64,000 nucleotides of DNA from SLRI01 sp942491185. GTDB taxonomy: Bacteria > Pseudomonadota > Alphaproteobacteria > Geminicoccales > Geminicoccaceae. Numbering within the stretch: position 1 is the stretch's first letter; every line of letters begins with the position of its first letter. The stretch lies in assembly GCA_942491185.1 (NCBI GenBank), contig CALOAB010000004.1, positions 354,186 through 418,185 on the forward strand. Direction: 5' to 3'. Positions 47,387 to 55,591 of the stretch are shown here, one piece after another. A program made the position numbers and the translations under genes. The notes below the pieces were generated by a model. That model saw nothing but the letters and a program-made list of their open reading frames with translations. It searched no databases and was not told where the DNA came from.

Positions 47387-47647
47387 GACGGTACGGTTTG
47401 TCGCACCTGCGGGCCGCAAAGCCGCGCGGTTGCTGGGCCGGATGCTCGCGCGGGTGGTGGCGGCAGGCAGGCCGACGGGCACGGCACAGCCCGGCGGACA
47501 GTGCTCGCCGAACGACCCCGACCGCAGCTTGACGGCATGTCCAAAATAGGCTAATATTCCTTCTTCGTCGCTGCCCGTGCTCCACCTCCCACCCGGACCT
47601 CCGCACCACCACTCCAACCGCCACCACCCCAAACAACCGGAGGGGCC

Positions 47648-47672
47648 GGTGGGGAGGCGCGGCCTCCCCGCC
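47648..47672. repeat. GGGGAGGC/GCCTCCCC hairpin downstream of the P450 gene
   Basis: GGGGAGGC (47651-47658), 3-base loop, GCCTCCCC (47662-47669), extendable to 11 bp with one G-T pair, then CATCTTCCCC. A second copy with the same right flank is at 49096-49113. Possibly a terminator for the P450 gene on the minus strand. Confidence 0.6.
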
Positions 47673-47689
47673 ATCTTCCCCTTCTTCGC

Positions 47690-49072
47690 CTATTCGCCCG
47701 CCGCGCCGGCTGGCTTGAGCGTGACGCGCAGGGGGCCGGCGGGGCGGAGGGTTATGAGGGCTTCTGGGCGGGGTGTCGGGTCGTTTGTTGGCACCAGGTC
47801 GAAGTTGCGGACGATCATGGCCAGGGCCACGGTCATCTCGGTCATGGCGAGGTTGAGGCCGATGCAGCTGCGTGGTCCGCCGCCGAAGGGGAGGAAGCTC
47901 CAGGGGCGGCGCGTCTTGTTGCGCTCGCCCTGAAAGCGGCCGGGATCGAAGGCGAGTGGATCGGGCCACCAGCGCTTGTCGCGGTGGAGCAGCCATGGGC
48001 TGAAGAGGACCAGCGCGCCTGCCGGGATCGGTTGGCCGAGGAGCTCGTCGTCAGCGCGAGCGCGCCTGCCGAACCAGGGTGCCGGTGGGTAGAGCCGCAT
48101 GGCCTCGTTGACGACGGCCCGTGCCTGGACGAGCGTTCCGGCTTCTTCGGCGGATGGCCCGGCGTCGCCGAAGGTCGCGCGCGCCTCGGCGCGGACCTCG
48201 CTGGCGACGTCTTGGTGTCGCGCGAGGACGTGCAGGGCCCACGCCAGCCCGACGGCCGAGGTCTCGTGTCCGGCAAGCAGCGTGGTCATGGCCTCGTCGC
48301 GCAGCAGCCGCGTTTCTGCCTTGCCTGCCCGGCGTTGGCCTACCGGGCAAGCGTCGGGCGCGTAGGCCGTCTCGAGCGAGCGCAGGAGGTCGTCGTGGCC
48401 CTCGCCGCCGGTCCGCTCGTCGAGAATGCGGTCGACCGCCGCGTCCATGGCGTCGAGCGCTGCTTGGAATCGTCGGTTGGCCGGGGTCGGCAGCCAGGAA
48501 GGCCAATCGATCGGGCGCCAGAAGCGGTCGGCTACCTCCGACTGGGCGATGCGGATCGCCCAACCGATATCGTCGGTGGCGGCACGCCCGAACATGCAGC
48601 GCAGGATGATCTCGAGCGTGAGGGTCGACATCTCCTCGCCCATGTCGACCGTCGCTCCGGTGGGTCCGGAAGCTGCCCAGCTGCTGCACCGGTTGTGCAC
48701 CACGCTCGCGATGGTCGGCACGAAACGGCGCACGGCAGCGGCGCTGAAGTGCGGTTGCAGGAGCTTGCGTTGCCGCGCCCAGGCCTCGCCGTCGGCAGTC
48801 AAGAGGCCTTCGCCCAGCACCGGCTTGAGCCGGTCGTGGAACGGCGTGCGACCATAATTGTCGGATCGGGTCTGCAGCATCTGCCGCACCCCGTCGGGGT
48901 GGGTCATCAAGAAGACGGGCGGCAGCGCCGGCAGAGCCAGCCGAACCAGATCACCCTTCAGCGAAGCCTTCTCGAGCTCGCCCAGAACATCCCGCCGCAG
49001 CCCGGGCAAGGCGCCCAAAACGGGCCACCCACCATGCACCGGAACAGGCTCCGCCACCCCCACCATCACCAC
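47690..49072 (-). CDS. Cytochrome P450
   Basis: 460 residues. Haem thiolate loop FLPFGGGPRSCIGLNLAMTE with Cys near 400, I-helix TTLLAGHETSAVGLAWALHV (A-G-x-E-T), K-helix EAMRLYPPAPWFGRRARADD (E-x-x-R), and the PERF-like FDPGRFQGERN. No membrane anchor, so soluble and dependent on a separate ferredoxin/reductase that is not in the window. The N-terminus VHGGWPVLGALPGLRRDVLG and the overall pattern recall CYP families oxidising fatty acids or terpenes; substrate unknown. Hairpins of the same family lie on both sides (47648, 49096). Confidence 0.93.
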   Translation of the reverse strand: MVMVGVAEPVPVHGGWPVLGALPGLRRDVLGELEKASLKGDLVRLALPALPPVFLMTHPDGVRQMLQTRSDNYGRTPFHDRLKPVLGEGLLTADGEAWARQRKLLQPHFSAAAVRRFVPTIASVVHNRCSSWAASGPTGATVDMGEEMSTLTLEIILRCMFGRAATDDIGWAIRIAQSEVADRFWRPIDWPSWLPTPANRRFQAALDAMDAAVDRILDERTGGEGHDDLLRSLETAYAPDACPVGQRRAGKAETRLLRDEAMTTLLAGHETSAVGLAWALHVLARHQDVASEVRAEARATFGDAGPSAEEAGTLVQARAVVNEAMRLYPPAPWFGRRARADDELLGQPIPAGALVLFSPWLLHRDKRWWPDPLAFDPGRFQGERNKTRRPWSFLPFGGGPRSCIGLNLAMTEMTVALAMIVRNFDLVPTNDPTPRPEALITLRPAGPLRVTLKPAGAAGE

Positions 49073-49095
49073 CCCAAAATCAAGGTGGGGCCAGT

Positions 49096-49113
49096 GGGGA
49101 GGCCAGCCTCCCC
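49096..49113. repeat. GGGGAGGC/GCCTCCCC hairpin between NIPSNAP and P450 genes
   Basis: Perfect 8-bp stem with a 2-base loop, followed on the plus strand by GCCATCTTCCCC as at 47648-47672. It lies between the end of the NIPSNAP gene (49134) and the start of the P450 gene (49072), so may separate their transcripts. Confidence 0.6.
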
Positions 49114-49133
49114 GCCATCTTCCCCATCTCCCT

Positions 49134-49460
49134 TCACTTCACCGACGAGAACGACGTCGGCTGCAAAATCTGATTGCTGACACGCGTCAAGATCGGCCCA
49201 TTCGCCTCGGTCTCGGCGCGCTTGGCCTGCCATTCGGGGTCGGCCATGAAGGCGGCCCATTTCTGCTCGCGCTCGGCCAGCGACTCCCAGGCAAGGAGGT
49301 AGACGAGCTGCTGGTTGCTCTCGCCGATGACCGTGGTCCAAAAACCCGCCTGACGGATGCCGAAGCGCTCCCAGATGGCGAGCGTGATGGTCTCGAAGCG
49401 ATCGAGCAAAGCCGGCAGCTTGCCCGGCACGCAGTGATAGACCCGCATTTCGTAGATCAT
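49134..49460 (-). CDS. NIPSNAP family protein
   Basis: 108 residues: MIYEMRVYHCVPGKLPALLD opens a ferredoxin-like alpha/beta barrel, then FETITLAIWERFGIRQAGFW, TTVIGESNQQLVYLLAWESL and KWAAFMADPEWQAKRAETEA. This matches the NIPSNAP family (dimeric, about 105 residues, function unknown; plant and animal members are mitochondrial). Upstream of the P450 gene on the same strand with 61 bases between. Its 3' third is duplicated at 46905-47012. Confidence 0.85.
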   Translation of the reverse strand: MIYEMRVYHCVPGKLPALLDRFETITLAIWERFGIRQAGFWTTVIGESNQQLVYLLAWESLAEREQKWAAFMADPEWQAKRAETEANGPILTRVSNQILQPTSFSSVK

Positions 49461-49676
49461 GGCGGCAGCGCCTCCCCTTCAGCGTTCGCCCGTTCGGGCA
49501 TGCTGGAACAGTTCGCCCTTTTCGGCGTCAGTTCAAGCAAGGTCCGCTGTGCCACGCCACCCTTGACGATTGTGCAGCACGCCTGAAGCAGCTACGCCCG
49601 AGCGACAACGAGGTCGGCCGCAGCGCTCAATTCGACCTGCTGCGCGCCACCAGCTGCTCAGCATCATGATGGGCCC

Positions 49677-51641
49677 ATGCGCTATCGTCCCGAGATCGAC
49701 GGCCTTCGGGCCCTCGCCGTGCTGCCGGTCATCTTCCATCATGCCGGCTTCGGCCTGTTCAGCGGCGGCTTTGTCGGCGTCGACGTCTTCTTCGTCATCA
49801 GCGGCTACCTGATCACCACGATCATCCATCAGGAGATCCTGGCCGGCACGTTCTCGCTTGTGACCTTCTACGAGCGGCGCATCCGGCGCATCATCCCGGC
49901 CCTCTTCCTCGTCAGCATCGTCTGCCTGCCCTTTGCCTGGGCCTGGCTGATGCCGATCGAGCTCAAGGATTTTGGTCAGAGCCTGATCGCGGTCAATCTC
50001 TTCGCGTCCAACATCCTGTTTTGGCTCGAGATCGACTATTTCGCGCCCGAGGCCGAGCTGAAGCCGCTGCTGCACACCTGGAGCCTCGCCGTCGAGGAGC
50101 AGTTCTACGTCTTCTTTCCGCTGCTCCTCCTGCTGCTCAAGCGCTTTCGCGAGCCGGCCCTGGCCCTCATCCTGCTCGCGATCTCGGTCGCCAGCCTGGC
50201 ACTGGCGCAATGGGCGTCCGGGGTGCACCCGATCGCCAATTTCTACCTCCTGCCGACCCGCGCCTGGGAGCTGGGCGTTGGTGCGGTCATCGCCATCGCG
50301 CTGCAGAACGGCATGCTGACCGACACTCGGGCGCGGCTCGTGGCGTCCATCGTGGGCCTGGCGCTCGTCCTCTATGCGATCTTCGTCTTCGACACGTCCG
50401 TGCCCTTCCCCAGCGTCTGGACCCTGATCCCCGTCCTCGGCACCGCGCTCCTGCTCATCGGCGCCGAGCCCGGCAACCCGGTCGGCCGGCTGCTGGCGCT
50501 GCGCCCCTTGGTTCTCGTCGGCCTGATGAGCTACAGCGCCTATCTCTGGCACCAGCCCGTCCTCGTCTTCGCCCGCATCCGCAATATCGTGGAGCTGAGC
50601 GACCTGCAGATCTGGTCACTCATCGCACTCACGCTGGTGCTGGCCTATCTGAGCTGGCGGTTCGTCGAGCGGCCGTTCCGCCAAAAGGGGCTGATCCCGG
50701 CGCGGCGCATCTTCACCGCGGCCGCCACGTCGAGCGTGCTGCTGCTGGCGGCGGGCTCTGCCCTCCACGTGACGAAGGGCTTCGCCGAGCGGCAGGTCGC
50801 AAACGGCCAGTCGCGGGCTGAGCTCGAGGCGCGGATCCGCCCCAATCGCGGCCTCGGCGTCGATTGCGGCCAGTCCCTGCCGCTGGCACCGGAATGCCAG
50901 ACCAGCGCTGCGCCCGAGATCGTCGTCTGGGGCGACTCCTTCGCCATGCATCTGACCAACGGCATCTTGGCCGCAGCCCCGGATGCCGCCATTGCCCAGC
51001 TGACCAAGCCGGTCTGCGGGCCGATCGTCGGGCTGGCGCCGATCACCGGCGCGTATCGCGGGCTTTGGTCCGAGGGTTGCCTCGCCTTCAACGACAATGT
51101 GGTCGACTGGCTCGGCCAGCATCCGTCGATCCGCTATGCGGTCCTGTCGTCGCCCTTCGCGTTCTATTTCGATCCGAAGAGCGCCTACCTGGTCGATGGC
51201 CAGATCGTCGACGCCGAGGCCGCGACCTTCGCCGAGGCCTTCGAAGCGACGCTCGCTTTGCTGCAGTCGATGGACATCACGCCGGTCGTCTTCACGCCGC
51301 CGCCGCTGAGCAACATCGATCATGGCCGTTGCCTCGTCTATGCGACGCTGTTCAGCGAGGATGCCCGGATCTGTGATTTCGCCGAGCACGACGTGCTGGA
51401 AGGCTATCGCGCAGCCATGGACTATTTCCGAACGATCGACGACGAGCACGACGTGGTCTGGCTCGAAGACCAGCTCTGCGAGGACGGGGTGTGCCGGGCG
51501 TCGTTCGACGACGTCTTCGTCTTTGGCGACGGCAGTCACCTGTCACTCGAAGGCATCGACCTTCTCGGCCGTAGGTTCGACTTCTATCGCGCAATCACGG
51601 GCACGACCGCGCCTGCGGATACCAAGGACATCAAGAGCTAG
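49677..51641 (+). CDS. Acyltransferase 3 - SGNH fusion (OafA/YrhL family)
   Basis: 654 residues. An N-terminal ten-helix acyltransferase 3 domain (RYRPEIDGLRALAVLPVIFH, GVDVFFVISGYLITTIIHQE, FYERRIRRIIPALFLVSIVC, LLHTWSLAVEEQFYVFFPLL) ends near 340 with FVERPFRQKGLIP. A periplasmic SGNH-hydrolase-like domain follows: EIVVWGDSFAMHLTNGILAA with the block-I Ser, and GDGSHLSLEGIDLLGRRF with the block-V His (and Asp-like residue). Two-domain proteins of this class O-acetylate O-antigen, peptidoglycan or succinoglycan. The last ten residues TTAPADTKDIKS are hydrophilic. Monocistronic. Confidence 0.9.
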   Translation: MRYRPEIDGLRALAVLPVIFHHAGFGLFSGGFVGVDVFFVISGYLITTIIHQEILAGTFSLVTFYERRIRRIIPALFLVSIVCLPFAWAWLMPIELKDFGQSLIAVNLFASNILFWLEIDYFAPEAELKPLLHTWSLAVEEQFYVFFPLLLLLLKRFREPALALILLAISVASLALAQWASGVHPIANFYLLPTRAWELGVGAVIAIALQNGMLTDTRARLVASIVGLALVLYAIFVFDTSVPFPSVWTLIPVLGTALLLIGAEPGNPVGRLLALRPLVLVGLMSYSAYLWHQPVLVFARIRNIVELSDLQIWSLIALTLVLAYLSWRFVERPFRQKGLIPARRIFTAAATSSVLLLAAGSALHVTKGFAERQVANGQSRAELEARIRPNRGLGVDCGQSLPLAPECQTSAAPEIVVWGDSFAMHLTNGILAAAPDAAIAQLTKPVCGPIVGLAPITGAYRGLWSEGCLAFNDNVVDWLGQHPSIRYAVLSSPFAFYFDPKSAYLVDGQIVDAEAATFAEAFEATLALLQSMDITPVVFTPPPLSNIDHGRCLVYATLFSEDARICDFAEHDVLEGYRAAMDYFRTIDDEHDVVWLEDQLCEDGVCRASFDDVFVFGDGSHLSLEGIDLLGRRFDFYRAITGTTAPADTKDIKS

Positions 51642-52010
51642 CCGCCCCCGCACCGAGCAGGACGCCAAGGTCTGCTGGCGCCGATCGCCTGAGGGCGTCC
51701 AGCCGCCCGGTGGCGCCCAACGATTCAGCCTGTAACCGCATCGTCGAGAGCACGAGCGCCACCGACTCCGGTCCATGGATATGGCCACCAAAGAGCCCAG
51801 ATACCGCCCGTCGGTGGCCCGCTCGGCACTGTCGCCACCACAGCCTGAACCGGCAGCTACAACCCGAGCCCGGCGCCATCGCCGGACACAATGGCAAAGC
51901 TGCGCGCTTTGACCTCTTTTCAATTTCATTATGTCAGGCTAGCTTGACACAGGACGCCGGCAAGATGCCGTAGCCGCCCGACTGCCCCGCCCAGGTTCCT
52001 GGAGGTAACC
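51642..52010. other. Non-coding gap before the repeat-protein gene
   Basis: 369 bases. Towards the right it becomes AT-rich (51908-51935) and contains TTGACC near 51909 and TTGACA near 51944, but neither has a well spaced -10 hexamer I would trust. A strong GGAGG ribosome site ends five bases before ATG 52011. Nothing else is seen. Confidence 0.4.
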
Positions 52011-52736
52011 ATGTCAGATTTGATTGTACGCGTTTACGAGACCGAGCAGCAGGCCAAGAGTGTCGTCAAGAAGCTCAAGGACGCTGGCTTCGCCGACGAC
52101 GCGATCGTCCAGCTTGCGCCGGCGCCCGCCGAGGGCGATGAGGGCGCACCCAAGAAGCCGAAGGCTGGCGGGCCGCTTGCCGCTCTCTACGCGGAGCAGC
52201 TCCAGCAGGGTCGCTCGCTGGTCGGCGTCCGGGCGGCATTCGGCCAAGGCATGGCCGCCACCAATATCCTCGAGAGCGGCAACCCCCTCGCCGTCGAGCT
52301 CCCGGAGGCGCCCGAGTCCGCCAAGGCCAAGGACACACCGGCGGCCGCTGACTTCAGCGATGCGACGCCGTTCTCCAGGGCCCTGAACATGCCGGTCTTG
52401 AAGCGCAATTCGCCGACGCTGTTCTCCGACTACGTGGGCTGGTCGGTCGAGCCGAGCAAGCGCCACTATCTCACCACGAAACTCGCCGACGCCCACATGG
52501 CTGTCAGCGCGTCGTTCATGCCGCTCTTGTCGAGCATTGCCGCACCGTTCTCGTCCAAGGTCGGCATGCGGGTGCTCTCCGACAATGCGACACCGCTGTC
52601 GAGCAAGGCCAACATGGACGTGCTCAAGGACGATCCGACGCCGCTTTCGAGCAAGTTCAATCTGCGCGTCCTCTCCGACAACCCGGCACCGTTGTCGTCC
52701 AAGGTCGGCATGAAGCTGCTGTCCAAGGACGGCTGA
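52011..52736 (+). CDS. Repeat protein upstream of the LH2 operon, unknown function
   Basis: 241 residues. Residues 1-40 (MSDLIVRVYETEQQAKSVVK, KLKDAGFADDAIVQL) look like the beta-alpha unit of DUF1269/general-stress-type proteins. A Lys/Pro/Ala linker follows, then a short helical part (GRSLVGVRAAFGQGMAATNI). From 177 there are four tandem 16-residue repeats of the form A/P-x-P-L/F-S-S-K-x-x-M-x-V-L-S-D-N (48-bp units, DNA about 52539-52733), with two degenerate copies earlier (TPFSRALNMPVLKRN). No signal peptide or membrane helix. Strong GGAGG site. A terminator follows at 52816. I do not recognise the family. Confidence 0.7.
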   Translation: MSDLIVRVYETEQQAKSVVKKLKDAGFADDAIVQLAPAPAEGDEGAPKKPKAGGPLAALYAEQLQQGRSLVGVRAAFGQGMAATNILESGNPLAVELPEAPESAKAKDTPAAADFSDATPFSRALNMPVLKRNSPTLFSDYVGWSVEPSKRHYLTTKLADAHMAVSASFMPLLSSIAAPFSSKVGMRVLSDNATPLSSKANMDVLKDDPTPLSSKFNLRVLSDNPAPLSSKVGMKLLSKDG

Positions 52737-52815
52737 GCCCGAGCCCTACCACACTTGGCCCGGGCCGGATCGTCCGGGCGGAATCGGCCTGTTTCGGCCA
52801 CATTGACCTGCCAAG

Positions 52816-52842
52816 CACCCCGCCTCACCGCGGGGTGTTTTT
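52816..52842 (+). terminator. Rho-independent terminator after the repeat-protein gene
   Basis: Stem CACCCCGC (52816-52823) and GCGGGGTG (52830-52837) with a 6-base loop, followed by TTTTTGTTTG. It separates the repeat-protein gene from the puc promoter. Confidence 0.9.
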
Positions 52843-52899
52843 GTTTGTTCAGGCCACACGATCGTCAAGCAAAGTTGACAGCCAATATGACAAAATTTG

Positions 52900-52928
52900 T
52901 TGACAGTCTTGGCCACGACGCCTAGCAT
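52900..52928 (+). promoter_or_regulatory. puc operon promoter
   Basis: Perfect TTGACA (52900-52905), exactly 17 bases, then TAGCAT (52923-52928), giving a leader of about 195 nt before pucB. TTGACAG also occurs at 52875-52881, 25 bp upstream, and the palindrome ACAAAATTTGT lies between them; these could be regulator sites. I do not see a clean PpsR TGT-N12-ACA site. Confidence 0.7.
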
Positions 52929-53130
52929 TTACCCAGTGGAGGAAGTGGTTTTTCCTCACTTGGGAAGCCACCGAATGCTCCGATTCTTGGTTCCGCCAAG
53001 CGTCGGTCGTGTCTGGAGAGAGCTGAAGATCTCTTCAACTCACCAAAGGTCACGGCAAGCAGCGCCACTGTCTGTGCAACGTTTGCACAGTCGTTAGGTA
53101 GTTCATGACCTCTGTGGGGGAGTAATCCAC

Positions 53131-53295
53131 ATGGCAACTAACTTGGACGATCCGGATCGCGTATGGCCGACCGGACTGACGATCGCGGAATCGGAAGAGA
53201 TCCACAAGCACATCATCGACGGTGCGCGGGTGTTCTTCGTGATCGCGCTGGTCGCTCATTTCTTGGCGGCCGTGTATTCCCCGTGGCTCGGGTAA
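53131..53295 (+). CDS. pucB: Light-harvesting LH2 (B800-850) beta subunit
   Basis: 54 residues: an acidic N-terminus (MATNLDDPDRVWPTGLTIAE), His25 and His27, then one transmembrane helix with the bacteriochlorophyll ligand His43 (ARVFFVIALVAHFLAAVYS), ending PWLG. Spacing of His25 and His43 (18) and the final W are those of LH2 beta polypeptides. It forms the outer ring of the peripheral antenna in the photosynthetic membrane. A GGGGGAG ribosome site precedes the ATG. Too short for many gene callers. First gene of the puc operon, 10 bases before pucA. Confidence 0.95.
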   Translation: MATNLDDPDRVWPTGLTIAESEEIHKHIIDGARVFFVIALVAHFLAAVYSPWLG

Positions 53296-53305
53296 GGAAG
53301 TAGCT

Positions 53306-53449
53306 ATGAATCAAGGTAGGATCTGGTGCGTGGTCAACCCGACGGTTGGCTTGCCGTTGTTCCTCGGTGCGGTCGCGTTGATCGCGTTCACCGTGCACTT
53401 CGCAATTCTCAACAACACAACGTGGTTTGCGCAGTATTGGGGCGGTTGA
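53306..53449 (+). CDS. pucA: Light-harvesting LH2 (B800-850) alpha subunit
   Basis: 47 residues starting MNQGRIWCVVNPTVGLPLFL, with a single helix containing His31 (TVHFAIL), the B850 ligand, and a C-terminus NNTTWFAQYWGG. Numbering from Met1 places Tyr44 and Trp45 exactly as in Rhodoblastus acidophilus B800-850 alpha, predicting an 850-nm rather than 820-nm absorbing complex. In that protein formyl-Met1 is the B800 ligand, and the MNQG start is shared. The peptide lacks a longer C-terminal tail. A stem-loop follows at 53481-53504. Confidence 0.95.
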   Translation: MNQGRIWCVVNPTVGLPLFLGAVALIAFTVHFAILNNTTWFAQYWGG

Positions 53450-53480
53450 GCCCCGTCTGCCCTTCCGTGACATACTGACG

Positions 53481-53504
53481 AGGGGTCGGGGACACCCGGC
53501 CCCT
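53481..53504 (+). promoter_or_regulatory. Intercistronic stem-loop between pucA and pucC
   Basis: AGGGGTCGGG (53481-53490) pairs with CCCGGCCCCT (53495-53504) over ten pairs including one G-U, around a GACA loop, with no T-run. Such hairpins after pucBA or pufBA stabilise the antenna mRNA and lower expression of the downstream gene; that role is known for purple bacteria and inferred here. Confidence 0.75.
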
Positions 53505-53609
53505 GTCTAGAGTGCCGAGGCGCGATGCAGCTTGAATGCTGATCGCGCTCAGGTGCTTTCTTGTGCTCAGGGAGTCGATAGCAAAGTGAACCGCATCGGC
53601 CGCACATTT

Positions 53610-55067
53610 ATGAGGTCGTGGGTTTCGCTGGGCCCGCGCTTCCTCCCTTTCGCCGACGTCGCAACGCCGGAACTCACGCTCGGCCGCCTCCTGCGGCTGT
53701 CGCTGTTCCAGGTCTCCGTCGGCATGGTTCTGGTGCTGCTCGTCGGCACTCTTAATCGCGTAATGATCGTCGAGCTCGGCGTGCCGGCCTCGCTGGTCGG
53801 CATCATGATCGCGCTCCCCGTCGTCTTCGCGCCATTTCGCGCACTCATCGGCTTTCGCTCGGACACCCATCGCTGCGAACTCGGCTGGCGCCGCGTGCCC
53901 TTCATCTGGAAAGGCACGCTCTGGCAGTTCGGCGGCTTCGCCATCATGCCCTTCGCGCTGCTGGTCCTCGCCGGCAAGGGCAACGCCGTCAATTATCCCG
54001 AGTGGATCGGCCTCGCCTCGGCCGGCCTCGCCTTCCTCCTGGTCGGTGCCGGCGTGCACACCGTGCAGACCGCGGGCCTCGCTCTGGCGACGGACCTCAC
54101 ACCACAAGAATCGCACGCCAAGGTCGTGGGCCTGATGTATGTCATGCTGCTCGTCGGCATGATCGTGAGCGCTCTGTTCTTCGGGAAGGCGCTGGAGAAC
54201 TTCTCGCCCGGCCGCCTGGTGCAGGTGATCCAGGGTGCCGCCGTCGCGACCATCGTCCTGAACGGCCTGGCACTTTGGAAGCAGGAAACCCGAAGACCGC
54301 CCCGCGGCGCCCCGGCCCCGGCGGCCGACCCGTCCTTCGCCGAGTCATGGGCGCTCTTTTGCAAGGGCGACCAGACCTATCGCCGATTGATCATTATCGG
54401 CCTCGGCACCATGGCGTTCGCCATGGCCGACATCCTGCTCGAGCCGTATGGCGGCCAGGTGCTCGACTTCTCGGTCAGCGCCACCACCAAGCTCACAGCG
54501 CTCCTGGCGTTCGGCGGCCTGCTCGGCTTCAGCTTCGCCTCGTACTCCCTCGGCAACGGCGCCGACGCCTACCGGATGGCCCAAAAAGGTGCCATCCTCG
54601 GCGTCCCGGCCTTCGTCTTGGTGATGATCTCGGCACCCATGGAGCTGCCGGCGTTCTTCCTCGTCGGCAATTTCATGATCGGCTTCGGCGCAGCACTCTT
54701 CGGCCACGGCACGCTGACCGCCACGATGAGCCGCGCGCCCAAGGATCAGGCTGGCCTCGCACTCGGCGCCTGGGGTGCCGTGCAGGCGACCGCCGCCGGC
54801 GTCGCCATGGCGCTCAGCGGCACCATCCGCGATCTGGTCAACCTGACCGCCACCGCAACGAACGGGCTTTGGGGCCTGCCCGGCGTCGCCAATGGCTACA
54901 TGACCGTCTACGCGCTGGAGATCGCCCTGCTCTTGATCACCATCGCCGCCTCGGTCCCCCTGCTTCGCCGGTCCACACGCCAGAGCAACGCCTGGGGAAG
55001 CGATAGCGGGCTCAGCGGCGACATGACCGGCCAGTCGCCCGAGCCACGCGGCGGCGGCGCCTCCTGA
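53610..55067 (+). CDS. pucC: PucC-type light-harvesting assembly protein (BCD family MFS)
   Basis: About 485 residues from ATG 53610 (frame open from 53532, with GTG 53586 as an alternative). Twelve transmembrane segments of the major facilitator superfamily bacteriochlorophyll-delivery subfamily: TLGRLLRLSLFQVSVGMVLV, LLVGTLNRVMIVELGVPASL, APFRALIGFRSDTHRCELGW, RRVPFIWKGTLWQFGGFAIM, MADILLEPYGGQVLDFSVSA and GFGAALFGHGTLTATMSRAP, all characteristic of PucC/LhaA. It assists LH2 assembly in the cytoplasmic membrane. No other photosynthesis gene (puf, bch, crt) is in the window. Confidence 0.92.
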   Translation: MRSWVSLGPRFLPFADVATPELTLGRLLRLSLFQVSVGMVLVLLVGTLNRVMIVELGVPASLVGIMIALPVVFAPFRALIGFRSDTHRCELGWRRVPFIWKGTLWQFGGFAIMPFALLVLAGKGNAVNYPEWIGLASAGLAFLLVGAGVHTVQTAGLALATDLTPQESHAKVVGLMYVMLLVGMIVSALFFGKALENFSPGRLVQVIQGAAVATIVLNGLALWKQETRRPPRGAPAPAADPSFAESWALFCKGDQTYRRLIIIGLGTMAFAMADILLEPYGGQVLDFSVSATTKLTALLAFGGLLGFSFASYSLGNGADAYRMAQKGAILGVPAFVLVMISAPMELPAFFLVGNFMIGFGAALFGHGTLTATMSRAPKDQAGLALGAWGAVQATAAGVAMALSGTIRDLVNLTATATNGLWGLPGVANGYMTVYALEIALLLITIAASVPLLRRSTRQSNAWGSDSGLSGDMTGQSPEPRGGGAS

Positions 55068-55079
55068 GCGCCCACCGCC

Positions 55080-55580
55080 GTGCCCGTTCTCACGATCCTC
55101 GAGCATCCCGACCCGCGGCTGCGCCAGCCCTCGGCGCCGGTGGACGTCTTCGACGCCGAGATTGCCCAGCTTGCCGACGACCTGCTCGAGACCCTCTACG
55201 CCACGAGCGGCATCGGCCTCTCGGCGCCGCAGACCGGCGCCCATCGCCGTGTGCTGGTGATGGACCTCTCCGGCAACGCCTCGGACCCGCAGGTCTTCAT
55301 CAATCCGGAGATCCTGTCGCGCGCCGCCTTCGGCATCGTCGAAGAGAGCTGCCTCTCGGTGCCGGGCGTCACCGGCAATGTCTGGCGCGCGACCAAGATC
55401 AAGATCCGCGCCCAGGACCGCACCGGCCAGGCCATCGAGCGCGACCTCGACGGCATGCAGGCGGTCTGCCTGCAGCATGAGGTCGACCACCTCGACGGCA
55501 AGCTCTTCATCGACCGCTTGTGGTTCTTCCGCCGGCTGATGCTCCGCCTCAAGACCGCCCGGCGAGCCAAGGCGGCTTAG
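55080..55580 (+). CDS. def: Peptide deformylase
   Basis: 166 residues from GTG 55080, 12 bases after pucC. Removes formyl from nascent N-termini; ribosome-associated metalloenzyme. Motif 1 GIGLSAPQ, motif 2 EESCLSVPG (the usual EGCLS has an extra Ser but the Cys is intact) and motif 3 QHEVDHLDG with both metal His and catalytic Glu. Length and order are normal. Its place directly after pucC, and apparently in the same transcript, is unusual: fmt normally accompanies def in housekeeping loci. In LH2 alpha the formyl group ligates B800, so the context may be functional or accidental. Confidence 0.92.
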   Translation: MPVLTILEHPDPRLRQPSAPVDVFDAEIAQLADDLLETLYATSGIGLSAPQTGAHRRVLVMDLSGNASDPQVFINPEILSRAAFGIVEESCLSVPGVTGNVWRATKIKIRAQDRTGQAIERDLDGMQAVCLQHEVDHLDGKLFIDRLWFFRRLMLRLKTARRAKAA

Positions 55581-55591
55581 GTCGGGATAGG

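Noticed and set aside
47243..47996. Open frames on the minus strand across the CGAACCC repeats and the end of the P450 gene
   Set aside because: Compositionally biased (Arg/Pro-rich or Val/Ser/Phe repeats), no recognisable domain, and repeat spacing of 12, 20 and 21 is not a multiple of three throughout.
52875..52905. PpsR/CrtJ-type operator at the puc promoter
   Set aside because: TTGACAG repeats and an ACAAAATTTGT palindrome are present, but no TGT-N12-ACA match was found.
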